Below, in pieces: positions 55,837-64,000 of a stretch of 64,000 nt of DNA. The translations under genes and the position numbers were made by a program. The notes under the pieces were generated by a model, which worked only from the letters and a program-made list of their open reading frames with translations, was not told the DNA's origin and did not search any database. Position 1 is the stretch's first letter. Each line of letters begins with the position of its first letter. Source of the DNA: Qipengyuania sp. (GTDB taxonomy: Bacteria; Pseudomonadota; Alphaproteobacteria; Sphingomonadales; Sphingomonadaceae). Location of the stretch: contig JAIETR010000021.1 of NCBI GenBank assembly GCA_019745075.1, positions 1 through 64,000 of the forward strand. The letters are read 5' to 3'.

Positions 55837-55868
55837 ATGTCAGAAAAACTTGCCTTATTTTCTGACAT
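55837..55868 (+). promoter_or_regulatory. Palindromic operator over the defence-operon promoter
   Basis: ATGTCAGAAAA-N10-TTTTCTGACAT, a perfect 11-bp inverted repeat whose right arm ends on the base before the ATG of the DUF6088 gene. A TTGCAT/TATTTT promoter fit would start transcription at or near the ATG, giving a leaderless mRNA. AbiE-type antitoxins repress their own promoters through such repeats; binding here is inferred. Confidence 0.6.
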
Positions 55869-56498
55869 ATGAAGACGCTAAACGCCTCAGTCCCCGACCG
55901 GCTCATGAAACGCGTCCGCGCCAGCGGACGTGGCAGCGTCTTCACGCCTAGCGACTTCCTCACAGTTGCCGCCCGCTCTTCTGTCGATCAGGCACTCTCC
56001 CGATTAGTGAAGGGCGGACAGCTCCGGCGGCTTGCGCGTGGGCTTTACGACTTTCCCAAGCTGCACCCGAAACTTGGGGCGTTGTCACCCGCGCCGGACG
56101 ATGTCGCCCACGCTCTTGCGCGGGAGACCGGCTCGCAGGTGCAGATCTCCGGAGCGCGCGCAGCGAACGCGCTCGGCCTTTCGACCCAGGTCCCGGCACA
56201 AAGCACTTATCTGACCGACGGCCCGTCGCGGCGCGTCGTGCTGGGAAAGCGCGTCGTCGACCTTCGTCACGCCTCGCCCAAGCATCTGATCGCACCGGGC
56301 AGCCCCGCCGGGACGGTGGTTCAGGCGCTTCGTCATGTCGGCCCCGTTCGGGCGGCTGACGTCGCGCAGGTCGCGGCGCGCCGGCTTTCGGCCAACGACA
56401 AGAAGACGTTGGCCTCAACCGCCGTTCAAGCGCCCGCCTGGATGCGACCCACGCTCGTCTCGATTGCCCACGCAGCGGTGGCCGATATCGATGGATGA
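55869..56498 (+). CDS. DUF6088/AbiEi-like antitoxin
   Basis: 209 residues. An N-terminal winged-helix region (MKTLNASVPDRLMKRVRASGRGSVFTPSDFL, RSSVDQALSRLVKGGQLRRLARGLYDFPK) is followed by QVQISGARAANALGLSTQVPAQSTYLTDGPSR, the pattern of DUF6088 and AbiEi transcriptional antitoxins. It should neutralise the AbiEii-like toxin encoded next and repress the promoter. It overlaps the toxin gene by 8 bases. A palindrome directly precedes its start. Confidence 0.82.
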   Translation: MKTLNASVPDRLMKRVRASGRGSVFTPSDFLTVAARSSVDQALSRLVKGGQLRRLARGLYDFPKLHPKLGALSPAPDDVAHALARETGSQVQISGARAANALGLSTQVPAQSTYLTDGPSRRVVLGKRVVDLRHASPKHLIAPGSPAGTVVQALRHVGPVRAADVAQVAARRLSANDKKTLASTAVQAPAWMRPTLVSIAHAAVADIDG

Positions 56499-57528
56499 TG
56501 TCGCCCGCCTTCCCACCGACGATCGTGCAGCTCTTTTCGGGGAGACCGGCGCCGGGCGGGGCGTCGCCAATACGATCATCGAAAAGGACTTCTGGGTATG
56601 TTGGAGCCTGAAGCGCCTGTTCGGTCTACCGAAGGGCACCACGGCAACCCTCGTTTTTAAGGGCGGCACGTCGCTCTCCAAAGCGTTCAACGCTATTCGC
56701 CGATTCTCCGAGGACATCGACTTGTCGTTCGACCGTTCCGAACTCGGATACACCGGCGAGCGCGACCCCGATAAGGAGGGGATCAGCAAGAAGCAGGCGG
56801 CTCGGCTGATCGACGACCTAGTCAGCGATGTCGAGCAGCACATCGCCGAGCGACTTCTGCCAGCGCTTCGCGCCGCGATCGTCGAACAACTCGGTGAGCC
56901 GACCGAAAGCGAGTGGTCGCTAGAGATAGACGCCGGTGACGCGCAGACCGTCAACTTCCACTATCCGACCGCGCTGCCTACCGCCGAATACGAAGGCATG
57001 GCCTACATCACGCCGCGCGTGAAATTCGAGCTCGGCGCGCGCGGCGATCCCTGGCCGACAGAGGAGAAAGTCATCCGCCCCTACGCGGCCGACGACTATC
57101 CAGACTTCTTCACCGATCCCGACACCAGCGTGACCGTGCTGTCAGCGAGGCGGACCTTCTGGGAGAAGGCGACCGCGCTCCATGCGGAGGCGCATCGCCC
57201 CGCCGGGTCACCCACGCCGCTGTATTTCTCGCGGCACTTTTATGACCTCGCCATGCTTCTCGAGACGGACGACGGCCAAGCCGCCGCTGCCGATCTCGGT
57301 TTGCTGGTGCAGGTAGCGCGCCACAAAGCCACGTTCTTTCGTTCGGGTTGGGCCAATTACGAAACGGCACGGCCAGGCACGCTCCAGCTCATGCCGGACG
57401 GCGCTCGGGCCAAAGATCTGCGAGCCGATTATCGGGCGATGATGCCGATGATGTTTGACCAGACACCGCTTTCATTCGACGACGTACTCGCGAGAATTGC
57501 CGCGCTTGAAAAAACGATCAACAGCTAA
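56491..57528 (+). CDS. AbiEii-family nucleotidyltransferase toxin
   Basis: 345 residues from the ATG overlapping the antitoxin. The nucleotidyltransferase signature is intact: [30 protein letters not shown], with GG-TSLSK and the acidic SEDID pair. [15 protein letters not shown] at the N-terminus and the [19 protein letters not shown] segment are typical AbiEii. Known relatives stop growth by adding nucleotides to tRNA or other targets and give abortive infection (type IV toxin-antitoxin). The nuclease gene begins within 38 bases. Confidence 0.9.
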   Translation: MDDVARLPTDDRAALFGETGAGRGVANTIIEKDFWVCWSLKRLFGLPKGTTATLVFKGGTSLSKAFNAIRRFSEDIDLSFDRSELGYTGERDPDKEGISKKQAARLIDDLVSDVEQHIAERLLPALRAAIVEQLGEPTESEWSLEIDAGDAQTVNFHYPTALPTAEYEGMAYITPRVKFELGARGDPWPTEEKVIRPYAADDYPDFFTDPDTSVTVLSARRTFWEKATALHAEAHRPAGSPTPLYFSRHFYDLAMLLETDDGQAAAADLGLLVQVARHKATFFRSGWANYETARPGTLQLMPDGARAKDLRADYRAMMPMMFDQTPLSFDDVLARIAALEKTINS

Positions 57529-57566
57529 CTCAAAGCTGTCCGCTGGGGAGAAAGGACATCAGTTCG

Positions 57567-58436
57567 ATTAGATCAATAGACCTGCGCCTCATTGACGACC
57601 TCGTCGACTTCGTCCGGGGTCCCGGCTTCGTGCTGGATTTCTCCGATCCCAGCTTCTCGGACTTCTTTGCCTCAGAGCTCAAGGTCAACATAGACGATCC
57701 GAAATACTCGGCCAATGGAGGGTCAAAGGGCAAGCGCCTGCGCTATTTCTTGCAGACCTGCGACGATTCGACAGCCGTCCGCGCCTTGACCGCGCTCTGG
57801 GAGCATCGCTCCGAATATCTTGCCCGGTCGGGCGGAGCTGACCCCGTCGCGAATGCGGAGGCGCGGTATCAGGGACTGATAAACCGCCTTTCTGGCGGCG
57901 CCTCACCCCAACGTCCTGCGGCGAGCCCTTCGCCTCCCCCTGTCGATCGGCAAGCGGTCGCGAAGATTAAGTCCGACCTCCTTCGCGTCACCACGCTCGC
58001 ACCTCATGCGCGCGGCTATGCCTTCGAAGGATTCCTGAAAGGCCTGTTCGACGCCTTTGGCCTCGCGGCCCAAGAGCCTTTTCGGCTGCGGGGAGAGCAG
58101 ATCGACGGGAGCTTCCAACTCGGAAGCGAGACCTACCTTGTCGAGGCAAAGTGGCACGGCCAGCCGATGGGCGTCGCCGAGCTGCACACCTTCCATGGCA
58201 AGATCGAGCAAAAGGCCGCCTGGACCCGCGGCCTGTTCGTCAGCAACAGCGGCTTCACTGAAGAGGGCCTTTCGGCCTTCGGGCGCGGCAAGCGCGTCAT
58301 CTGCATGGACGGGCTCGATCTCTACGAGATGCTCGACCGTGAACTCCCACTCACCCAAGTTCTCGAACGCAAGGTGCGCCGTGCCGCTGAAACCGGCTCG
58401 CCGTTCATGCGCGTCCGCGACCTCTTTCCTCAATGA
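57567..58436 (+). CDS. Mrr-like PD-(D/E)XK restriction endonuclease
   Basis: About 289 residues if it starts at ATT 57567, which follows an AAAGGA site by 10 bases; the first standard start is GTG 57630. The N-terminal domain ([19 protein letters not shown], then [25 protein letters not shown]) looks conserved and begins before the GTG. A proline-rich linker leads to a nuclease domain: [15 protein letters not shown], then D180 in EQIDGSF and E193-x-K195 in YLVEAKW. It probably cuts foreign or modified DNA. HamA-like starts 15 bases after its stop. Confidence 0.78.
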   Translation: MRSIDLRLIDDLVDFVRGPGFVLDFSDPSFSDFFASELKVNIDDPKYSANGGSKGKRLRYFLQTCDDSTAVRALTALWEHRSEYLARSGGADPVANAEARYQGLINRLSGGASPQRPAASPSPPPVDRQAVAKIKSDLLRVTTLAPHARGYAFEGFLKGLFDAFGLAAQEPFRLRGEQIDGSFQLGSETYLVEAKWHGQPMGVAELHTFHGKIEQKAAWTRGLFVSNSGFTEEGLSAFGRGKRVICMDGLDLYEMLDRELPLTQVLERKVRRAAETGSPFMRVRDLFPQ

Positions 58437-58451
58437 CCGGGAGGGACGAGG

Positions 58452-59231
58452 ATGGCGCAGTTCAATGACTGGTGCGTCTCTGTCGATGGGCCGGTAGGGA
58501 CACACCATCGCCGGGTGATGACCGGACAGGCGGCGAGCCTCGCCACCGGCATTCAAGCGACTGCCGCCATCGTACCCGCGCACTACGCCTCGGAAGAACA
58601 ATTGGCGCGCGCGCTCGCCAGGCTCGGCAAGCCCGCGGCTGCGGCGCTGATCGAAGGCAAACTGCCGACGACCAAGCAAATCCGGTCTGGCGACCTTGGC
58701 GAGATCTACGCGACCGAATGGATCGACGCGCATAGCGGCGGCTACCGAGCTCCGATCAAGCGCCTGCGTTGGAAGGACCATCGCAACATGGCGATGCGCG
58801 GCGACGACGTGATCGGAATCCTGCAGGACGCCCAGTCGCAGCGCCTGCATTTCCTAAAGACCGAAGCGAAGAGCCGTGCCACGCTCACCGGCCAGGTCCT
58901 GACCGACGCGCGTGCTGGCCTAGACAAGGACGGCGGACTGCCTTCGGCGCACGCCCTGTCCTTTATCTCGGCCCGCTTGCTTGAACTCGATAATCTGCCG
59001 CTGGCGGATGCGATCGACGACGCGCTACTCAAGCACGGTATTCCGCCGCAGAGCGTCAAGCATTTGCTATTCACATTTTCCGGCAACGCGCCCGAGGCGC
59101 TGCTGACCGCTTCCCTTCAAGCCTATCCCGGCGCCATCAACCAATGGGGCATTGGGCTATACATCGACGGGCACGCCGCCTTCATCGGCGCGGTTTATGA
59201 TCGAGTGATCGCCGATGCCAACAACCCCTGA
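58452..59231 (+). CDS. hamA: HamA/DUF1837-like effector nuclease
   Basis: 259 residues with GAGG upstream. The central part carries a PD-(D/E)XK core: SGDLGEIYATEWI (E84), MRGDDVIGIL (D118/D119) and LKTEAKSRA (E138-x-K140). DUF1837 proteins with this core are the HamA nuclease of Hachiman defence, held in check by a helicase until phage DNA is sensed. The next gene encodes a Ski2-like helicase and overlaps by 17 bases, the Hachiman order. Assignment rests on motif and neighbour, not on a profile search. Confidence 0.68.
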   Translation: MAQFNDWCVSVDGPVGTHHRRVMTGQAASLATGIQATAAIVPAHYASEEQLARALARLGKPAAAALIEGKLPTTKQIRSGDLGEIYATEWIDAHSGGYRAPIKRLRWKDHRNMAMRGDDVIGILQDAQSQRLHFLKTEAKSRATLTGQVLTDARAGLDKDGGLPSAHALSFISARLLELDNLPLADAIDDALLKHGIPPQSVKHLLFTFSGNAPEALLTASLQAYPGAINQWGIGLYIDGHAAFIGAVYDRVIADANNP

Positions 59232-62200
59232 AGCGATCGCGGCCGACATCGCCGAAGCGGCGACCGCCGGCTTCCGGGGGCGGCAGATCGCACGCGGCCA
59301 GGCCCGCGCGATCATCTGGCGCGATGGCACTCTTCCGGCCGACGCACCGGCCTTCGCGCCCCAACTGAGCTACGATCTTCATTCTTACGCTTATGCCTTG
59401 CTGGGCCTTGGCTTGCGCCTTCGCGACTTTGGCGGCGACGCTGCCCAGGCGCGCACCGCCTTCGAGCAGGCGGCCACGGCGCTTGAAGCCGTGATGGCCA
59501 AGGGCGACCGCCAGGAGGTCGATCGCGACTTCCATTTCGTCATGGCCGCTGGGGCCTATCACCTCGCCCATCTGTCGGCACGCGCATATTCGCTGCTCGC
59601 CATCGTCGAGACCGACGAGAACTTTTCGCCGGTCGAGCGGGCCCTCGCGCAGTTGATGCGCCGCAATTTCGGCGCCCTGCGCTCCAGCGTCCTCGACTAT
59701 CGCGCCTCCGGCCAAGGCAGCGACGCACGCATCGCCGCAGACATCCAAGCTCAGCTCGATCAGGCCGAAGCCGTTGCCGCCCCGCCCGAGGACGGCAACG
59801 ACTTCCTTTTCGACGGTCTCGATATCGCGCTCACCGATGCCTTCATGGCCGCCATGTCGCTCTTCCTGCTCGCTCTCGAACGGGGCGAGCGGCCGCTGAT
59901 CGACCAAGCGCTCGAACGGCTTCGCACCAGCCTCGCGATCTGCAGCGAGATGAACATGCTGCCGCAATGGTGGGCGCATCGCGTCGCGATCCACCTCCTC
60001 TCGGATCTCTGGTCAAGCACCTTTCACGAGAGGGTTCCGCTTCAGCCGGCCGGTGGTGCCGCAGCCGACTGGCAGCCGCTGCGCGAGCTGTTCATCGCAT
60101 TACTGCAGCGTCGCCCGAAAGCGGAAATCGACCTCTGGCCGTCGCAGACGGAGGCGGCCGCTCGGGCGGCCGACCAGTCCGACGACCTGGTCGTGTCGCT
60201 GCCGACAAGCGCCGGCAAGACCCGCATCGCCGAACTCTGCATTCTAAGGTGCCTAGCGGGCGGCAAGCGGGTGGTCTTCGTCACCCCGCTGCGCGCGCTG
60301 TCGGCACAGACCGAGACCACGTTGCAGCGGACCTTCGGCCCGCTCGGCAAGACCATCTCGGCCCTATATGGCAGCATCGGCGTCAGCGGCTTCGACGAGG
60401 ACGCCATCCGCGAGCGCAACATCGTGGTCGCGACGCCGGAGAAGCTCGACTTCGCCCTGCGCAACGACCCCTCGCTCCTTGACGATGTCGGTCTGCTGGT
60501 CTTCGACGAAGGGCATATGATCGGCCCCAACGAGCGTGAGGTCCGTTACGAGGTACAGATCCAGCGGCTTCTTCGTCGCCCGGACGCGCAGGAGCGACGG
60601 ATCGTCTGCCTTTCGGCGATCCTGCCAGATGGCGACCAGCTCGACGACTTTGCCGCCTGGTTGCGGCGCGATCACCCGGGCGGGCTGATCAAGAACGATT
60701 GGCGGCCGACCCGGCTGCGGTTCGGTGAAGTGGTTTGGACGTCTCCAACGGCGCGGCTCAACCTGCGGGTTGGCGACGAGCGGCCCTGGGTCCAGCGGTT
60801 TCTCACCGGTGCGGCCCCACCCAACTGGATTCCGCCGAAGCGCCGGCGCACCCGTCTCTTTCCCGACGACCAGCGCGAACTCTGCCTTGCGACGGCCTGG
60901 CGGCTAGTCGATGATGGTCAGACGGTCCTGATCTTCTGCCCCGAGCGGCGCAGCGTCGAGCCGTTTGCGGACGTCATCGTCGATTTGCATGAGCGCGGCG
61001 CCCTGCGCTCTTTGCTCGAGGCCGACCCGAACCTTCTGAACACGGCGATTGCGCTTGGTGAGGAATGGCTGGGCGCCGATAGCGCAATCCTGAAATGCCT
61101 TCGCCTCGGTGTCGCCCTTCACCATGGCGCACTCCCCACCGCCTATCGAAAGGAGGTCGAGCGCCTGCTACGCGAGAATGTTCTCAAGGTCACGATCTCA
61201 TCTCCGACCTTGGCGCAGGGCCTCAACCTCTCCGCCACCGCCGTCGTCATGTATTCCCTTCACCGGGCTGGCGAGCGCATTGAGATCAGCGAGTTCAAGA
61301 ACGTCATCGGCCGCGCGGGCCGCGCTTATGTCGATGTCGAGGGCATCGTTCTCTTCCCCATGTTCGACGAGATCGCCAAGAAGCGGCGCAACTGGGAAGC
61401 CCTCATCACCGACCTCGGCGCGCGCGAGATGGAAAGCGGCCTCGTGCGGCTTGTCGCGATGCTGTTGACGCGAATGCGCTCGCGCATCGGCGGCGACCTC
61501 AATCAGCTGGTCGAGTACGTCGTCAACAACGCGGCCGCCTGGACTTTCCCGGAAGTCGCAAACGAGAAGCCCGAAGAACGCGAACGCGCGCTCGCCGATT
61601 GGGAACGACATGTCGCAACGCTCGATACGGCGATCTTGAGCCTCATCGGGGAAAACGACATTCCCGATGAGGGCATCGAGACGGCCCTCGACGACATCCT
61701 CCAATCCTCACTGTGGCACCGCCGTCTGCAGCGCCAGGACCTGCAGGTTCGACAGGTGCTGAAGGCCGGCCTCGTGTCCCGCAGCCGACTCATTTGGAGT
61801 CAGTCGACGGCCGCCGGACGACGCGGCTACTTCCTCGCGGGGGTTGGGCTGACGACAGGCCATGCGCTCGATGTCATCGCCGCCGACGCCAATCTTCTCC
61901 TGATCCAAGCTAATGGCGCGATCCTCGAAGGAGACACCGAGGGGGCGATCACTGCGATCGCCGGCCTCGCCGAACGGGTTTTCGCCTTCTATCCCTTCAC
62001 CCCCGATCCCCTGCCGGCGAACTGGCGCGACATCCTGCGCGCATGGCTGCTTGGCCAACCGCTCGCGGCGCTGGGCGCAGCGCAGGCCTCTGAGACCCTG
62101 CAATTTGTAGAGGGCGGCCTCGTCTATCGCCTGCCTTGGGCGATGGAGGCGATCCGCGTTCGGGCGGCCGCCAACGGTGACACGGTCGGCGTTTTCGATC

Positions 62201-62733
62201 TTCTACTGGAGGATCACGAACTTGGCGCAGCAGTTCCTGCGGTGGAGACCGGCACGCTCAATCGGTCAGCCTCGATCCTGATCCAAGCCGGCTTCAACTC
62301 GCGGCTTGCCGCGATCAAGGCAGTCACCGACACCGCAGCGACCTTCACGACGGGACAGGAGCTGCGGGAATGGCTCAATTCGGACGCCGTCGCCGCCTGG
62401 AGCGCTCTGCCCGACTGGCCTACCGCAGAGACGAAGGCGATCTGGACGGAGTTCACAAACAGCTTCATGCCCGCTGACAACCGCACCTGGGCTGATCGGC
62501 GTTATTGGGCGTCGGTTAACTGGCTTGGAGCGCCGCCGCCTCCGGGCACACCGGTCCAAGTTCATTACTGGGGCGGGCAACCCCGCGTACTTTCTGCCGA
62601 CGCCGCGCCGCTTGGCACCCTCCAGGCTGCGCTTAATCCAGACCGGATCGGTTTGCTCCGGGCTGTGGTAGCCACGGATGTCAGCAAGATCGACATCGCC
62701 TATCTAGGACCGGCGGATATCTCGCCGCCGTAG
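59215..62733 (+). CDS. hamB: Ski2-like helicase, HamB-like
   Basis: 1172 residues. An N-terminal helical region of about 300 residues, TPR-like, precedes an SF2 helicase core: motif I SLPTSAGKTRIAE (329-336), Ib VVATPEKLD, II LVFDEGHMIG (DEGH 431-434), III VCLSAIL, then HHGALPTAYRKEVERL, SSPTLAQGLNLSATAVV and VI NVIGRAGRAYVDVEG. A long C-terminal region of about 450 residues is unassigned. HamB senses or unwinds DNA and controls HamA. It is larger than typical HamB, so may be a variant. A weak hairpin follows the stop. Confidence 0.75.
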   Translation: MPTTPEAIAADIAEAATAGFRGRQIARGQARAIIWRDGTLPADAPAFAPQLSYDLHSYAYALLGLGLRLRDFGGDAAQARTAFEQAATALEAVMAKGDRQEVDRDFHFVMAAGAYHLAHLSARAYSLLAIVETDENFSPVERALAQLMRRNFGALRSSVLDYRASGQGSDARIAADIQAQLDQAEAVAAPPEDGNDFLFDGLDIALTDAFMAAMSLFLLALERGERPLIDQALERLRTSLAICSEMNMLPQWWAHRVAIHLLSDLWSSTFHERVPLQPAGGAAADWQPLRELFIALLQRRPKAEIDLWPSQTEAAARAADQSDDLVVSLPTSAGKTRIAELCILRCLAGGKRVVFVTPLRALSAQTETTLQRTFGPLGKTISALYGSIGVSGFDEDAIRERNIVVATPEKLDFALRNDPSLLDDVGLLVFDEGHMIGPNEREVRYEVQIQRLLRRPDAQERRIVCLSAILPDGDQLDDFAAWLRRDHPGGLIKNDWRPTRLRFGEVVWTSPTARLNLRVGDERPWVQRFLTGAAPPNWIPPKRRRTRLFPDDQRELCLATAWRLVDDGQTVLIFCPERRSVEPFADVIVDLHERGALRSLLEADPNLLNTAIALGEEWLGADSAILKCLRLGVALHHGALPTAYRKEVERLLRENVLKVTISSPTLAQGLNLSATAVVMYSLHRAGERIEISEFKNVIGRAGRAYVDVEGIVLFPMFDEIAKKRRNWEALITDLGAREMESGLVRLVAMLLTRMRSRIGGDLNQLVEYVVNNAAAWTFPEVANEKPEERERALADWERHVATLDTAILSLIGENDIPDEGIETALDDILQSSLWHRRLQRQDLQVRQVLKAGLVSRSRLIWSQSTAAGRRGYFLAGVGLTTGHALDVIAADANLLLIQANGAILEGDTEGAITAIAGLAERVFAFYPFTPDPLPANWRDILRAWLLGQPLAALGAAQASETLQFVEGGLVYRLPWAMEAIRVRAAANGDTVGVFDLLLEDHELGAAVPAVETGTLNRSASILIQAGFNSRLAAIKAVTDTAATFTTGQELREWLNSDAVAAWSALPDWPTAETKAIWTEFTNSFMPADNRTWADRRYWASVNWLGAPPPPGTPVQVHYWGGQPRVLSADAAPLGTLQAALNPDRIGLLRAVVATDVSKIDIAYLGPADISPP

Positions 62734-62759
62734 CGGTCCACGTCTTTTTCACCGGACCG
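62734..62759 (+). terminator. Weak hairpin after the helicase gene
   Basis: CGGTCC at 62734-62739 pairs with GGACCG at 62754-62759; the loop contains a T5 run. It starts at the base after the stop codon and may end the defence transcript. Confidence 0.35.
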
Positions 62760-62838
62760 GCTACGCGCGTCCTCTTTCAAGATTGGCTAAAACTCTTCCT
62801 GTCCAGAAAACCGGCTTGACTCTCACACGCGCAAGATA

Positions 62839-62853
62839 GAACAAATAGAGAAC
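62839..62853 (+). promoter_or_regulatory. LexA (SOS) box GAAC-N7-GAAC
   Basis: GAAC-AAATAGA-GAAC exactly matches the alphaproteobacterial LexA operator (GTTC-N7-GTTC on the other strand). It lies 37 bases before the imuA start, as expected for a DNA-damage-induced mutagenesis cassette. Confidence 0.85.
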
Positions 62854-62890
62854 ATGATGACGAACCCTTATCCGGAGGTCAACTGGAAGC

Positions 62891-63643
62891 GTGCGGCCCG
62901 AACCCGCCATAGAGTCTTTGCGCGCGCAGATCGAGAAGATCGAAGGCCGGAGTCGGCGCGCCAAATCGGTTCTCCCGTTTGGGATTGCCGACGTCGACTC
63001 ACGACTCCCCGGTGGCGGGTTGGCGCTTGGCGCGCTGCATGAGATTGCAGGCGGTGGGAATGGCGCGGTCGATGGTGCTGCAGCAGCCTTGTTCAGCGCG
63101 GGCGTCGCGGCTCGAACCAAGGGCAAGATCCTCTGGTGTATCACCCGTCCGGACCTGTTCGCGCCGGCGATCGCCCAGGCAGGTCTTGCGTCCGATCGCG
63201 TAATCTATCTCGAAGCCGGCGATGACAAGACCGTGCTGGCCTGCATGGAGGAAGGGTTGCGCCATGGTGGTCTAGGGGCGGTTCTCGGTGAGGTGGCCCG
63301 GCTTTCCATGACAGCCTCGCGCCGCCTGCAGTTGGCAGCCGAGGGCAGCGGATCGATCGGTATCGCGCTGCGGCGTTGGCGACGACAGACCGAAGCCACT
63401 GATTTCGGCCAACCCACCGCCGCGATGACACGCTGGCGCGTGTCTATGGTGCCATCGACACCTCTGCCTGTTCCGGGCGTAGGGCGTGCCCGCTGGCTGG
63501 TCGAACTGATCCGCGCACGCGCGGGCGAGAGTGCAGATTTCGAGTTGGAGGCGTGCGATGACACGGGTCGTCTCGCTCTTCCTGCCGAGCTGGTCCACCG
63601 ACCGGCTTCGGCGGAAGGCTGGCGACGCGGCGCCTCCGGCTGA
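62891..63643 (+). CDS. imuA: ImuA, RecA-like translesion synthesis protein
   Basis: 250 residues from a GTG with GGAGG 12 bases upstream. ImuA recruits and supports the ImuB/DnaE2 error-prone polymerase. Family marks: SLRAQIEKIEG, RAKSVLPFGIADVDSRLPGGGLALGALHEIAG, GKILWCITRPDLFAPAIAQAGL and RLSMTASRRLQLAAEGSGSIGIALRRWRR. A LexA box precedes it. The reading frame ends inside imuB, overlapping by 86 bases. Confidence 0.88.
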   Translation: MRPEPAIESLRAQIEKIEGRSRRAKSVLPFGIADVDSRLPGGGLALGALHEIAGGGNGAVDGAAAALFSAGVAARTKGKILWCITRPDLFAPAIAQAGLASDRVIYLEAGDDKTVLACMEEGLRHGGLGAVLGEVARLSMTASRRLQLAAEGSGSIGIALRRWRRQTEATDFGQPTAAMTRWRVSMVPSTPLPVPGVGRARWLVELIRARAGESADFELEACDDTGRLALPAELVHRPASAEGWRRGASG

Positions 63644-64000
63644 GGCGCCGCTCGTCCTGATTGGCCGGGAAGGAAACAGGCGGGTGGTGCTGGCGGCGAA
63701 TGCTGCTGCCGTGGCCGCCGGCCTTCGCCCCGGCATGCCTGTGACCAAGGCTCAGGTCCTGGTGCCAGACCTCATCGTGCAAGATGCCGAGCCGGCAGCC
63801 GATGTGGAGGCACTTGATCGGCTCGCCACCTGGCTCCTGCGCTACGCGCCTGTCGTGGCCCCTGATCCTCCAGACGGGATCATCATCGACTCGACCGGAG
63901 CCGATCACCTTCACGGCGGCGAAGCTGTCATGCTGGAGGGCCTGATCGGTAGGCTGGCCATGTCCGGTATCGCCGCTCGCGGTGCGATCGCCGACAGCTG
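63558..64000 (+). CDS. imuB: ImuB, Y-family polymerase-like subunit (partial)
   Basis: First 147 residues; the gene runs off the window. GGAGG lies 7 bases before the ATG. MTRVVSLFLPSWSTDRLRRK, RRVVLAANAAAVAAGLRPGMPVTKAQVLVPDL and RYAPVVAPDPPDGIIIDSTGADHLHGGE match ImuB, a catalytically degenerate Y-family protein that links the beta clamp to DnaE2. dnaE2 is expected just beyond the edge. Confidence 0.88.
   Translation, partial: MTRVVSLFLPSWSTDRLRRKAGDAAPPAEAPLVLIGREGNRRVVLAANAAAVAAGLRPGMPVTKAQVLVPDLIVQDAEPAADVEALDRLATWLLRYAPVVAPDPPDGIIIDSTGADHLHGGEAVMLEGLIGRLAMSGIAARGAIADS

Larger units (their letters stand above)
54213..64000 (+). mobile_element. Integrative element 2 (right end outside window)
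   Basis: Begins at attachment site 2 with its own integrase and carries the defence block 55869-62733. The imuA-imuB cassette is either further cargo or chromosomal. No third copy of the tRNA core was found before 64000, so the right end is not in view and the span is a minimum. Confidence 0.7.

Overview
The window looks like a chromosome segment of a GC-rich alphaproteobacterium, most likely a sphingomonad (Sphingomonadaceae or Erythrobacteraceae). Grounds: very high GC with long antisense shadow ORFs, a 180-kDa-type NAD-glutamate dehydrogenase, a CYP153-type P450, a glnE-bcp pair, an rpe-heparinase-purH operon, TonB-receptor nutrition, an alphaproteobacterial LexA box, and dispersed TCGAGCGAAGTCGA repeats. 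The assignment rests on recognised protein families, not on a database search.

Bases 1-49.4 kb are ordinary backbone. At the left edge a truncated bcp (peroxiredoxin, after glnE) meets tail-to-tail with the start of a DUF1259 gene, a rearrangement or assembly junction. Then come an exported M28 peptidase, agmatine deiminase, thrS with a threonine-rich leader peptide, PhoD, an alpha/beta hydrolase, a TPR protein, a luciferase-like monooxygenase, glutamate dehydrogenase, ferredoxin reductase, queG, an ABC exporter, CYP153, msrB, a glycosylation-like membrane cluster (GT-C protein, GtrA, FAD protein), a PilZ protein, tRNA-Leu(UAA), ihfB, a GntR regulator, a POT peptide transporter, an amidohydrolase with a metal-site-less paralogue, an FKBP isomerase, a RelBE-like toxin-antitoxin pair, an IS200/IS605 insertion, dxs, a Fur/Zur regulator, msrA, the rpe-heparinase-purH operon, and a TonB receptor coupled to an NPP-type phosphodiesterase.

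From 49.4 kb the window enters a tandem of integrative elements in a tRNA-Arg(CCG) gene. Two copies of the tRNA 3' half (49401-49445 and 54201-54245; identical 33-bp core, exactly 4800 bp apart) each stand before a tyrosine integrase. Element 1 is small and satellite-like: integrase, unknown basic protein, AlpA-like regulator, two winged-helix-type proteins, a lipoprotein. Element 2 is open at the right edge and carries a defence block: DUF6088 antitoxin-like protein, AbiEii nucleotidyltransferase toxin, an Mrr-like PD-(D/E)XK nuclease, a HamA/DUF1837-like nuclease and a Ski2-like helicase (Hachiman-like), all co-directional with short gaps or overlaps behind one operator-like palindrome. It is followed by a LexA-boxed imuA-imuB translesion cassette whose imuB runs off the end.

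The strongest candidate for an under-described system is this defence block (55.8-62.7 kb): a toxin-antitoxin pair, a stand-alone nuclease and a Hachiman-like nuclease-helicase pair in one apparent transcription unit. No CRISPR array or rRNA gene was seen.
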